Assembly: GCA_964580455.1 (NCBI GenBank)
Contig: CAZOKO010000024.1
Span: 1 to 28,445, forward strand
Source: CAZOKO01 sp964580455
GTDB lineage: Bacteria > Desulfobacterota > WTBG01
Direction: 5' to 3'
Length of the DNA: 28,445 nucleotides
Shown here in pieces: positions 21,587 through 28,445 of this stretch; the first letter of the stretch is position 1, and the number at the start of each line of letters is the position of its first letter. The notes under the pieces were generated by a model. It saw nothing but the letters and a program-made list of their open reading frames with translations. It made no database searches and had not been told where the DNA came from. The translations under genes were made by a program, and so were the position numbers.

Positions 21587-24500
21587 TGAAAAAGGTGATT
21601 GCATTCTTTATCCGTTATCCCATCTGGACCAATGTGCTGATGTTTAGCATTGTTGGGTTTGGATTGCTTTGCTGGAGTGAAATGAAATACTCATTTTTCC
21701 CCGTGATACCGCCGGACATGATCATCGTTGAAGTGGAACTCATTGGTGGCTCACCGGAAGAAGTCGAAGAAGGGGTGGTCATAAAAATCGAGGAGAACAT
21801 TGAGGGGATTGAAGGCATTGAACGCATCACGTCCGTGTCGAGAGAGAATGCTGCCCGGGTGACCGTCGAAGTAATGAAAGGAGAAGATGTTGATAAGGTA
21901 TTACAGGATATCAAGAACGCCGTTGACCGCATCAGCTCGTTTCCCAAGTACAGCGAAAAGCCGGTCATCTATGAACGCAAGTACCGTGATGATGTCATGT
22001 CTATAGTATTGCTGGGGGAGACAGACTTATTTAACCTGAAATATGTGGCGGATGAGATGCGTGATGAGCTGCTGGCCATGCCGGAAATATCACAGGTTAC
22101 AATTTCAGGACTTCCGCGCCTCGAATTTTCAATTGAAGTAACGGAAGCGGATCTTAGACGTTACCTGTTGACCTTTGATGAAATCGCCTCCGGAGTGGCT
22201 GCTGCAAACATTAATATCTCCGGTGGCAAAATCGAAACGCCGGATGAAGAGATCCTGATCCGTACATGGGGACGAAAGTATTTCGCCAATCAGCTGTATG
22301 GCCTTGTCGTGCGTGGCAATCCCGATGGAACCGTCATCCGCCTGCGTGATATCGCTACGGTAAAAGAGAAGTGGGAGGATATACCGGACAAGGTCTATTA
22401 CAATGTCCAAAATGCGGTAAAAATCAAGATTGAAAAAACCGCACAGGAAGATATCCTTGCCATTGCCAAACGGGTTAAGCAATATCTTTCGCACTTCAAT
22501 AAAACGCATAAGAATATACAGGCAATTGTTCGGCACGACCAGACGATCTCTCTCGAACAGCGACTCACCTTGCTCAGCAAAAACGGGTTAATCGGCCTTG
22601 TGCTGGTCATAACGCTTCTGGGATTTTTTTTAAACCTTCGTTTATCATTCTGGGTGTCGGTAGGCATCCCTTTTTCGTTTGCCGGCATGTTCATTGTGGC
22701 TCTTCTTTCAGGTATTACCATCAACGTTATATCGTTAATGGGCATGATCATTGTGGTGGGTATCCTGGTTGATGATGCCATTGTGGTGGGTGAGAATATC
22801 TATGCCCATTATGAACGGGGAAAGCCAGCGCTTGAGGCGGCCATTGAGGGCACCTGTGAAATGGTTCCACCGGTATTTACCTCGGTTTCTACAACCGTGA
22901 TCGCCTTTTTGCCCTTTTTCTTTCTGGACGGATTTCTGGGTAAGTTTATTTGGAACATGGCGTTGGTGGTCATTGCCTCTCTTTTGTTTTCCCTGGTTGA
23001 AGCATTTTTNNNNNNNNNNNNNNNNNNNNNNNNNNNNNNNNNNNNNNNNNNNNNNNNNNNNNNNNNNNNNNNNNNNNNNNNNNNNNNNNNNNNNNNNNNN
23101 NNNNNNNNNTTTATTGACAGAGATACCCTGCCGGTGAATCTGTCGCTGGTTGCAGGCAGACAAGAGGAAGATACCAACAGGGTGCTTGAGCGAATAGAAA
23201 AGGCCTGCTGGCAGGTAAACCAGGACTTGAAAGAGGAGCGTTCAGATGGATGTGATGTTATCCTGGGCATCATGCGCGAGATCGGCAGCAATGACTTTAA
23301 TGAAACCGGGAGCCACACGGGCAAACTGACGCTTCAGCTACTAGACGGAGAAATGCGTGAAATGGATAGTTACCTGATTGCCAACCGTATTCGAGACGCT
23401 GTGGGCCCAGTACCCGAAGCACAGAACATTACTTACGGTCGTTTCAGCATGTTTGGGAAACCGATTTCCGTAAGCCTTCTGGGTAATGACTTAAAAAAGC
23501 TTCGGCAAACCAGTCGTCTGCTTGTTGAGGAATTGAAGAATTTCACTGAGCTTACCGATATAACCGATTCGGAACAGGAAGGACGTCGGGAAGTTGCCGT
23601 TACCTTGAAGCCCCGGGCCCATGCCCTGGGATTAAAACTCCAGGATGTGGTGGGACAGATCCGCCAGGGGTTTTACGGACAGGAAGCGCAACGCATTCAG
23701 CGCGGACGGGATGAGATTCGGGTCTGGGTACGTTACACCGATCAGGATCGTGCCTCTCTGGGATTTCTTGAACAGATGCGTATTCGTACACCTGACGGTG
23801 CTGAATATCCTTTCAGTGAACTGGCCGAATACAGAATCAAACGGAGTGTTAGCCATATTAATCATCTCAACAGACAGCGGGAAATTACCGTGGAAGCAGC
23901 CCTTGCCAATGAAGAAACGCCTTTGCTGCCAATTTTACAGGAAGTACAGCAATCGGTCGTTCCCCGGGTACTTTCACAGGTGGAAGGGGTAAAGGCCTCC
24001 TATGAAGGACAGTCCAGGGAACAGGGAAAGGTAATGCGCTCTATTAGGAGAGCATTTCCTATCGCGTTTGTCGGTATGTTCATTCTTATCATACTTGTAT
24101 TCCGCTCGTATGCCCAGGCCGGGCTGGTCTTTTCATTAATACCACTTGGAATCATGGGTGCCATCTGGGGACATGGTTTGCAAGGCATCCTTCTCAATAT
24201 ACTTTCGCTGTATGGTCTCATAGCCCTTACAGGCATTGTCGTCAATGATAGCATTGTGTTGATCGATCGGGTCAACCGAAATTTGCTGGCAGGGCAAAAA
24301 ATCTATGATGCTATCTACAATGCCTCCCTATCACGTCTGCGGCCTATCCTGCTTACCACGTTGACAACAGCAATCGGTCTTGCACCACTTATTTTTGAAA
24401 CCAGCCGACAGGCTCAGTTTCTGATCCCCATGGCGGTCTCTATTGCCTATGGCCTGCTTTTTGGTACATTTATCCTGCTAATCGTGTTGCCTTCCGGATT

Positions 24501-24639
24501 CCTTGCACTGAACAGGATACGCTGTGCTTGGGCACAATTTCTTTACCAGAAGCCGATAACACCGGAACAGGTAGAACCGGCATTTCGTGAGCTCACAGAG
24601 GCCGAATCATTATCAGTCAGGTTAAACGGAGAGAAATGA
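21586..24639 (+). CDS. RND efflux pump, inner-membrane permease (contains assembly gap)
   Basis: Proton-driven tripartite-pump permease. TM1 is near residue 10-30; the first porter domain follows. TM4 has the proton-relay aspartates in GILVDDAIVVGEN. TM10 has TGIVVNDSIVLIDRVNR, where the AcrB lysine position is replaced, as in many non-AcrB RND pumps. 100 N (23010-23109) fall between TM6 (SLLFSLVEAF) and the start of the second porter domain (FIDRDTLPVNLSLVAG). The linker helix and TM7, roughly 80-100 residues, must be missing, so the true gap is longer than 100 bases. The frame agrees on both sides only because of the placeholder length. The stop overlaps the TolC start by four bases. Substrate unknown. 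Confidence 0.93.
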   Translation: MKKVIAFFIRYPIWTNVLMFSIVGFGLLCWSEMKYSFFPVIPPDMIIVEVELIGGSPEEVEEGVVIKIEENIEGIEGIERITSVSRENAARVTVEVMKGEDVDKVLQDIKNAVDRISSFPKYSEKPVIYERKYRDDVMSIVLLGETDLFNLKYVADEMRDELLAMPEISQVTISGLPRLEFSIEVTEADLRRYLLTFDEIASGVAAANINISGGKIETPDEEILIRTWGRKYFANQLYGLVVRGNPDGTVIRLRDIATVKEKWEDIPDKVYYNVQNAVKIKIEKTAQEDILAIAKRVKQYLSHFNKTHKNIQAIVRHDQTISLEQRLTLLSKNGLIGLVLVITLLGFFLNLRLSFWVSVGIPFSFAGMFIVALLSGITINVISLMGMIIVVGILVDDAIVVGENIYAHYERGKPALEAAIEGTCEMVPPVFTSVSTTVIAFLPFFFLDGFLGKFIWNMALVVIASLLFSLVEAFXXXXXXXXXXXXXXXXXXXXXXXXXXXXXXXXXXFIDRDTLPVNLSLVAGRQEEDTNRVLERIEKACWQVNQDLKEERSDGCDVILGIMREIGSNDFNETGSHTGKLTLQLLDGEMREMDSYLIANRIRDAVGPVPEAQNITYGRFSMFGKPISVSLLGNDLKKLRQTSRLLVEELKNFTELTDITDSEQEGRREVAVTLKPRAHALGLKLQDVVGQIRQGFYGQEAQRIQRGRDEIRVWVRYTDQDRASLGFLEQMRIRTPDGAEYPFSELAEYRIKRSVSHINHLNRQREITVEAALANEETPLLPILQEVQQSVVPRVLSQVEGVKASYEGQSREQGKVMRSIRRAFPIAFVGMFILIILVFRSYAQAGLVFSLIPLGIMGAIWGHGLQGILLNILSLYGLIALTGIVVNDSIVLIDRVNRNLLAGQKIYDAIYNASLSRLRPILLTTLTTAIGLAPLIFETSRQAQFLIPMAVSIAYGLLFGTFILLIVLPSGFLALNRIRCAWAQFLYQKPITPEQVEPAFRELTEAESLSVRLNGEK
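23010..23109. other. Assembly gap of 100 N
   Basis: Exactly 100 undetermined bases inside the RND pump gene. This is a scaffold placeholder, not a measured length. By comparison with RND architecture about 240-300 bases are expected here. Confidence 0.95.
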
Positions 24640-25988
24640 TGAAAGGAAAAGATTGTTGCATAACTTTATATCTACAACTATTGTTAGCAGCCATTTCATT
24701 TGTTCCACTTATTTCCAACGATGCCCATGCATCCACCCAGGAAATGAATGTCGAGGATGCAATCAGACTGGGGCTTAAAAACAACTACGATATACAAATT
24801 GCCCGGAATGAAGCAGAAATAGCCATTAATAATAAAGGCAAGGGTATAGCTAATTTTTTACCGGTCATTGATGCCAACGGTGATTTTCGCTACGATGATA
24901 CAAACGAGAAGACCGGTTCCCCTACGAGCTTTGGGAATTCCGTCACACGAACGTCCAGTTCAAACCTCAGTCTGAGTTGGACGTTGTTTGATGGCTTTAG
25001 TATGTTTGCTGATAAGAAACGTTACGATGAACTTGCAAAGAGTGGAACCTATCAAGCGCGCAACACCATCGAAAGCACAGTGTTGTCTGTAATGCAGGCA
25101 TTTTTTGACTTGGTGCAGCAGGAACAGTTGCTGGATGTTGTCCTTGATACGCGAGCTATTTCAAAGAGACGCCTTGAGAGGGAGGAAATACGGCGAGATC
25201 TGGGTGGCGCGTCTTCAACTGACTTGCTCAATGCCAGGGTTAATTTTAACAATGATGAATCAACGCTGCTGGACCAGGAGCTTTCAGTCACCATCGCCAG
25301 GAAAGAGCTGAACATTGCACTGGCACAAGATCCCAACACGCCTGTTGTAGTCAAAAAGGAAATTGTTATTCCACCCCTTGATATGACGTTAGATGATTTG
25401 CTCATGCTTGCACAGAAGAGAAACAGCGTCTTGCTCACTGTTCTACATAACAAACGAGTTGCCGAGGAGAATGTGAGGATTGCCCGCTCAGCCTTTTGGC
25501 CACGACTTGTCCTGAATAGTAGTTACGGATACACAGACCGGTCACTGTATGGCATTGCTGTTACAACCGGCGCTTACAGGGGTGGCAATAGCATTGAATC
25601 AGGTGTTGGGCTCGTACTATCTTTTAATCTGTTTAACGGAAATGTTGATAAAATAAACTATCAAAATGCACGCCTGGAGGAACTCAACCAAGATCTTTCG
25701 TTGAGAAATATCAAGAATGAAATTGCCGGTCTGGTGCAGGAAAAATACACCACGTTTCAAAAACGGATGGCAAAGGTACAGCTAGAAGAACAAAACACCG
25801 TTACCGCCCGACAGAATATGCAACTGCAGAAGGAGCGTTATGCAATTGGCGCTTCCGATTCACTTGATTTCCGCGATGCACAGGTAAATTATGCTCAAGC
25901 TCAGGTGAGCCTCATTATCGCCCGATTTGATGCACGCATTTCGCTGCTTGAAATCCAACAACTCATAGGTAAATTAGAGATCGAGTAA
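24636..25988 (+). CDS. TolC-family outer-membrane efflux protein
   Basis: A 450-residue outer-membrane channel of the tripartite pump. The signal peptide is residues 1-32 (LQLLLAAISFVPLI, cleavage near AHA-ST). Two structural repeats follow, each with helices and an amphipathic strand pair: MNVEDAIRLGLKNNYDIQIA with SLSWTLFDG in the first half, and LTLAQ-like DDLLMLAQKRN with LVLSFNLFNGNVDK in the second. The last helix has GASDSLDFRDAQVNYAQAQ, typical of TolC proteins. No lipoprotein cysteine follows the signal. GGAGAG precedes the ATGATG; either ATG may be used. It is the final gene of the operon and no clear terminator separates it from the convergent NHL gene. Confidence 0.93.
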   Translation: MMKGKDCCITLYLQLLLAAISFVPLISNDAHASTQEMNVEDAIRLGLKNNYDIQIARNEAEIAINNKGKGIANFLPVIDANGDFRYDDTNEKTGSPTSFGNSVTRTSSSNLSLSWTLFDGFSMFADKKRYDELAKSGTYQARNTIESTVLSVMQAFFDLVQQEQLLDVVLDTRAISKRRLEREEIRRDLGGASSTDLLNARVNFNNDESTLLDQELSVTIARKELNIALAQDPNTPVVVKKEIVIPPLDMTLDDLLMLAQKRNSVLLTVLHNKRVAEENVRIARSAFWPRLVLNSSYGYTDRSLYGIAVTTGAYRGGNSIESGVGLVLSFNLFNGNVDKINYQNARLEELNQDLSLRNIKNEIAGLVQEKYTTFQKRMAKVQLEEQNTVTARQNMQLQKERYAIGASDSLDFRDAQVNYAQAQVSLIIARFDARISLLEIQQLIGKLEIE

Positions 25989-26034
25989 CTACGGGCAGCA
26001 AATAGTGTGTTCAGAAAAGGCATGAAGTAAACCG

Positions 26035-27327
26035 TTATGTGTTGTCTCTCCTCGTTCCTGACAGGATGTCATAGACTCCGCCCGGCTCTGTGGTAAAGGC
26101 ATCACCGTCAATATTTAGGAACGTGTAGGGCATCTGCTGGTCCAGCTCACCCACCTCTTCGGTGTACATAAAGTTACTTCCCTGAAATGAATAGATTTTA
26201 AAGGGCACATCGTTTTCTCCCTCCCGGCTTGCAATGCCGGAGGCAACACAAGGGAAAAAGTTGCTGTTTCTGGGCATAGACTCATCAACGACCCAGACGA
26301 CCGTTGATTCATCTCCGTACACCACATCCCACGTTCCCAGCCATACAACGCATTGATCCTCTCTATCATCGTCCCCTGAACCACCCAATACAGGACGATA
26401 TTTCTGAACACGGTAGTTTTTGGCATCCGCAACGTAGACCTCTCCGGAGGCATTTACTGTAACAGCACACGGTCCGAACAGTTCACCTGCATCTTCACCC
26501 ATGGAGGCCCAGGAGGTGACAAAAGTACCATTGTTGTCAAATTTCTGCATACGGTTATTCTGGGTATCCGCTACGAACACATACCCCAGGTCATCTACCC
26601 ATACACCACCTGGTCCACTAAACTCACCCTTGCCGTTGCCTTTTGAACCCCATGCAGTTAAAAAGGTGCCGTCCCTGTCGAATTTCTGAATGCGATGATT
26701 GTAGGTGTCGGCTACAAACACATGGCCAAGAAAGTCCACGGCGAGATCAAAAGGTCCTGAGAGTTCTCCTTCGGCAGTTCCCTCTAAACCCCAGGCGCTT
26801 TTGAAGGTACCGCTTGAATCAAATAGCTGTACCCGGTTGTTGCCCGTATCTGCTACGAATACAGTTCCCTTATCGTCAACAGCTATGCCTGCTGGATAAT
26901 CGAACTCTCCCTGACTTGTTCCTTCAGACCCCCATGTGGAGAGAAAACCACCATTAGCATCGAACTTTTGCACGCGATTGTTAAGATAATCTGTTATGTA
27001 AATGGTTTCGGAAGCATCAATGGTAATACCAGTCGGACGGAACGTATCCCCATCTTCACTATCGGCAGGGTATCTCCACTGGGTGATGAAATTACCTTCA
27101 GCATCAAATTTGTGTATGTAGGACTGCCAGATGTCTGCAACGTAGACATTTCCCGAAGGGCCAACGGCAATATCTGAAGGTTCTAAAATAACCACTCCAT
27201 CGCTATTGTTCCCGGATGGCCACTCTACAAATTCATAGGTGAAGAATGCTATGCAGGCGCAGGTGAATACCAGAGCAGGTATGATTAGTCTTAAAGTGGT
27301 TCGTCCAAGAGATGTGGTTTTAATCAT
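26035..27327 (-). CDS. Membrane-anchored NHL-repeat beta-propeller protein
   Basis: A 430-residue protein. A hydrophobic segment at residues 12-30 (LIIPALVFTCACIAFFTY) is a signal anchor, so the bulk faces outward. Six NHL repeats of about 47 residues follow (residues ~48-315), with the recurring pattern GxVFVADTxNNRxQKFDxxGTF and GExxGP, enough for one six-bladed propeller. The C-terminal ~110 residues (VVWLGTWDVVYGDESTVVWVV... to ...GGVYDILSG) form a separate small beta-rich domain that is not recognised. GGTGGGG lies 5 bases before the ATG. It is divergent from the exported flavodoxin. NHL propellers usually bind other proteins or nucleic acids; outside the cell a protein or glycan is likelier. 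Confidence 0.88.
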   Translation of the reverse strand: MIKTTSLGRTTLRLIIPALVFTCACIAFFTYEFVEWPSGNNSDGVVILEPSDIAVGPSGNVYVADIWQSYIHKFDAEGNFITQWRYPADSEDGDTFRPTGITIDASETIYITDYLNNRVQKFDANGGFLSTWGSEGTSQGEFDYPAGIAVDDKGTVFVADTGNNRVQLFDSSGTFKSAWGLEGTAEGELSGPFDLAVDFLGHVFVADTYNHRIQKFDRDGTFLTAWGSKGNGKGEFSGPGGVWVDDLGYVFVADTQNNRMQKFDNNGTFVTSWASMGEDAGELFGPCAVTVNASGEVYVADAKNYRVQKYRPVLGGSGDDDREDQCVVWLGTWDVVYGDESTVVWVVDESMPRNSNFFPCVASGIASREGENDVPFKIYSFQGSNFMYTEEVGELDQQMPYTFLNIDGDAFTTEPGGVYDILSGTRRDNT

Positions 27328-27397
27328 GTATACCCCACCGTTTTGTTGGATTTATTTTGTGATATCAAATGTTTTGGATAAATAAACCATATTGGTA

Positions 27398-27425
27398 GTT
27401 ATATCATAATTCCAATAAAGGTAAA
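27398..27425 (-). promoter_or_regulatory. Candidate promoter of the NHL gene
   Basis: On the minus strand TTTACC (27425-27420) and TATAAC (27403-27398) are 16 bases apart. The leader to the ATG would be about 64 bases. Confidence 0.4.
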
Positions 27426-27457
27426 CAAAAATAATAATGTAAACATTGAGAAGTTTC

Positions 27458-27486
27458 TTGACTCGCTTGAATGGTCTCTGTATACT
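27458..27486 (+). promoter_or_regulatory. Promoter of the exported flavodoxin gene
   Basis: TTGACT (27458-27463) and TATACT (27481-27486) are spaced exactly 17 bases. The predicted start near 27493 supports the ATG at 27531 rather than the ATG at 27504. Confidence 0.7.
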
Positions 27487-27530
27487 TTTTCACATCTTGA
27501 AACATGAGAGCGCAGAGGAGGTATAGGACA

Positions 27531-28199
27531 ATGAAACATGGCAGGGTATATCCAGGTATGAGCGTTCGTGTAATCAGCGCTTTGTTGATCGCTGTCGGAG
27601 TATTGCACTTTTCTTTACCGGTCAGGTCTTTTGCCGGTCAATCTGATGGTGTTGTTGAAGAGTCCTGTGGTGAAGAAAATGTTAACGGTAAGAAGGTTCT
27701 CATTGCCTATGACAGCAAACACGGGTCAACCGCCCTGGTTGCTCGTCAGATAGCAGACGTCTTATGTATCTGTGGCTATCAAGTTGATATAAGCCGAGCT
27801 CGAAAGGTTGAGGATGTAACGCTCTATGATGCTGTTGTTGCCGGCAGCCCCATTTACTGGGCCAAGTTCCTTCCCGGCACACAACTGTTTTTGAAGAACC
27901 ACGAGCAAACCCTTGCTACCATGCCGGTTGCCCTGTTTGCCCTGTCTACCTATGTAGATGAAGAGACGGGCCTGGTTAGTGACGAGGTGAAAGGGTTTTT
28001 TGTTGACAAAGAACTTGAGAAGGTGCCTGGGATTAATCCTGTAGGAGAGATCGGTCTCTTGGGTGGTACGTTTACGCTGCGAACGTTATTCCCGGTTGAG
28101 GCGTTTTCCATGAAGCTTGAAAATTATTCTGATAGTAACTATCTTAATGAAGAGGTCGTTATCACCTGGGCACAAAAACTCTGTGTCCTTTTTAAGTAA
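27531..28199 (+). CDS. Exported flavodoxin-domain protein
   Basis: A 222-residue protein: signal peptide plus flavodoxin fold. Residues 12-31 are hydrophobic (VRVISALLIAVGVLHFSLPV) with likely cleavage after SFA at 35. A 20-residue linker containing a lone cysteine (EESCGEE) leads to the flavodoxin domain. The FMN-phosphate loop is SKHGST (62-67) after KKVLIAY. The second flavin-contact segment is VVAGSPIYWAKFLPG. The C-terminal part (SMKLENYSDSNYLNEEVVITWAQKL) recalls HemG-like flavodoxins (Flavodoxin_5). AGGAGG lies upstream of the chosen ATG; the open frame to 27504 would include that site. Flavodoxins are normally cytoplasmic, so export is odd; it may be a redox partner in the periplasm or another extracytoplasmic compartment. 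Confidence 0.85.
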   Translation: MKHGRVYPGMSVRVISALLIAVGVLHFSLPVRSFAGQSDGVVEESCGEENVNGKKVLIAYDSKHGSTALVARQIADVLCICGYQVDISRARKVEDVTLYDAVVAGSPIYWAKFLPGTQLFLKNHEQTLATMPVALFALSTYVDEETGLVSDEVKGFFVDKELEKVPGINPVGEIGLLGGTFTLRTLFPVEAFSMKLENYSDSNYLNEEVVITWAQKLCVLFK

Positions 28200-28389
28200 G
28201 ATAGGACATCACCTGTTGCAATGCTGTGCGCATGCCAGCGTACCGGTACATTAGCAATCTCTCCTCATGGTACTCCACCCATGAATCCCCGATTGTTTTT
28301 TTGTTAATTATGTGGTTTTTATGTTGGGGGGAGATGCGTATGGAAGAATAGCTGTTCAGGGAGAGGCATTGTGCTATTAGGTACTCCAT
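28192..28389 (-). CDS. Doubtful 65-residue open frame at window end
   Basis: A minus-strand frame that overlaps the last 8 bases of the flavodoxin gene. The second half (WVEYHEERLLMYRYAGMRTA) reads somewhat like protein. No good ribosome site precedes the ATG (AAAGGG lies directly beside it). It could be a small gene, a fragment of one, or chance. Beyond it, ACCATTTT (28400-28407) and AAAATGGT (28430-28437) form a short inverted repeat near the window edge. Confidence 0.2.
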   Translation of the reverse strand: MEYLIAQCLSLNSYSSIRISPQHKNHIINKKTIGDSWVEYHEERLLMYRYAGMRTALQQVMSYLT

Positions 28390-28445
28390 GCCCTTTCAAA
28401 CCATTTTTTCTCACGCTTCTTTCCTGAAGAAAATGGTATAATTTT

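Noticed and set aside
22809..23324. Minus-strand frames spanning the N gap
   Set aside because: They are antisense to the RND pump and open partly because N codons cannot be stops.
26470..27030. Regular ~141-base repeats that might suggest a CRISPR or tandem DNA repeat
   Set aside because: They are the six NHL repeats of a coding region; the units diverge at third codon positions and there are no spacers.

Overview
The window comes from a Gram-negative, moderately AT-rich bacterium. It encodes a TolC-type outer-membrane protein, an RND pump, a lipoprotein, a Tat-exported enzyme and an ECF sigma/anti-sigma pair. MutL carries the metal-dependent endonuclease motif and no MutH is seen, so this is not an Escherichia-like gammaproteobacterium. 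Intergenic DNA holds decayed dispersed repeats of the 'accacgaagg...cacgaag', 'ttaaccacagag' and 'ccagtatccag' kinds. The mix of exported enzymes, TPR proteins and B12-radical SAM genes would fit a planctomycete such as the anammox Brocadiales, or a deltaproteobacterial/Nitrospirota-like lineage. That placement is inference and no marker here settles it.

Layout. 0-1.6 kb: a decayed coding remnant, a 75-residue orphan, and a minus-strand archaeal-type AAA ATPase whose promoter is buried in a 19-bp-arm palindrome. 1.7-3.3 kb (minus): a 3D-domain lipoprotein and a calcium/sodium antiporter. 3.5-8.2 kb: mutS and mutL, closed by a strong terminator. 8.5-9.9 kb: a small four-cysteine protein and a secreted TPR protein. 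9.9-13.1 kb (minus): one operon with its own promoter, ABC ATPase, ABC-2 permease and B12-binding radical SAM enzyme, which looks like a make-and-export unit for an unknown product. 13.1-13.6 kb: intergenic repeat debris. 13.6-16.7 kb: a small membrane protein, an XRE-PilZ fusion regulator and a Tat-exported thiamine-diphosphate enzyme. 17.0-19.5 kb: a second TPR protein, then ECF sigma, zinc anti-sigma and a Spy/CpxP-like periplasmic protein, which together look like an envelope-stress or metal-sensing module. 19.7-26.0 kb: a complete CecR/TetR-controlled tripartite RND efflux operon with a textbook promoter and twin operator; a 100-N assembly gap interrupts the pump gene. 26.0-28.2 kb: a divergent pair, a membrane-anchored six-repeat NHL propeller and an exported flavodoxin.

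The theme after 9 kb is the cell envelope. Nearly every gene there is exported, membrane-bound, or regulates something that is. The items most worth following are the Tat-exported ThDP enzyme beside the XRE-PilZ regulator, the exported flavodoxin/NHL pair, the radical SAM/ABC operon, and the twin-operator promoter of the RND operon. All functional calls are from reading motifs; no database search was run.
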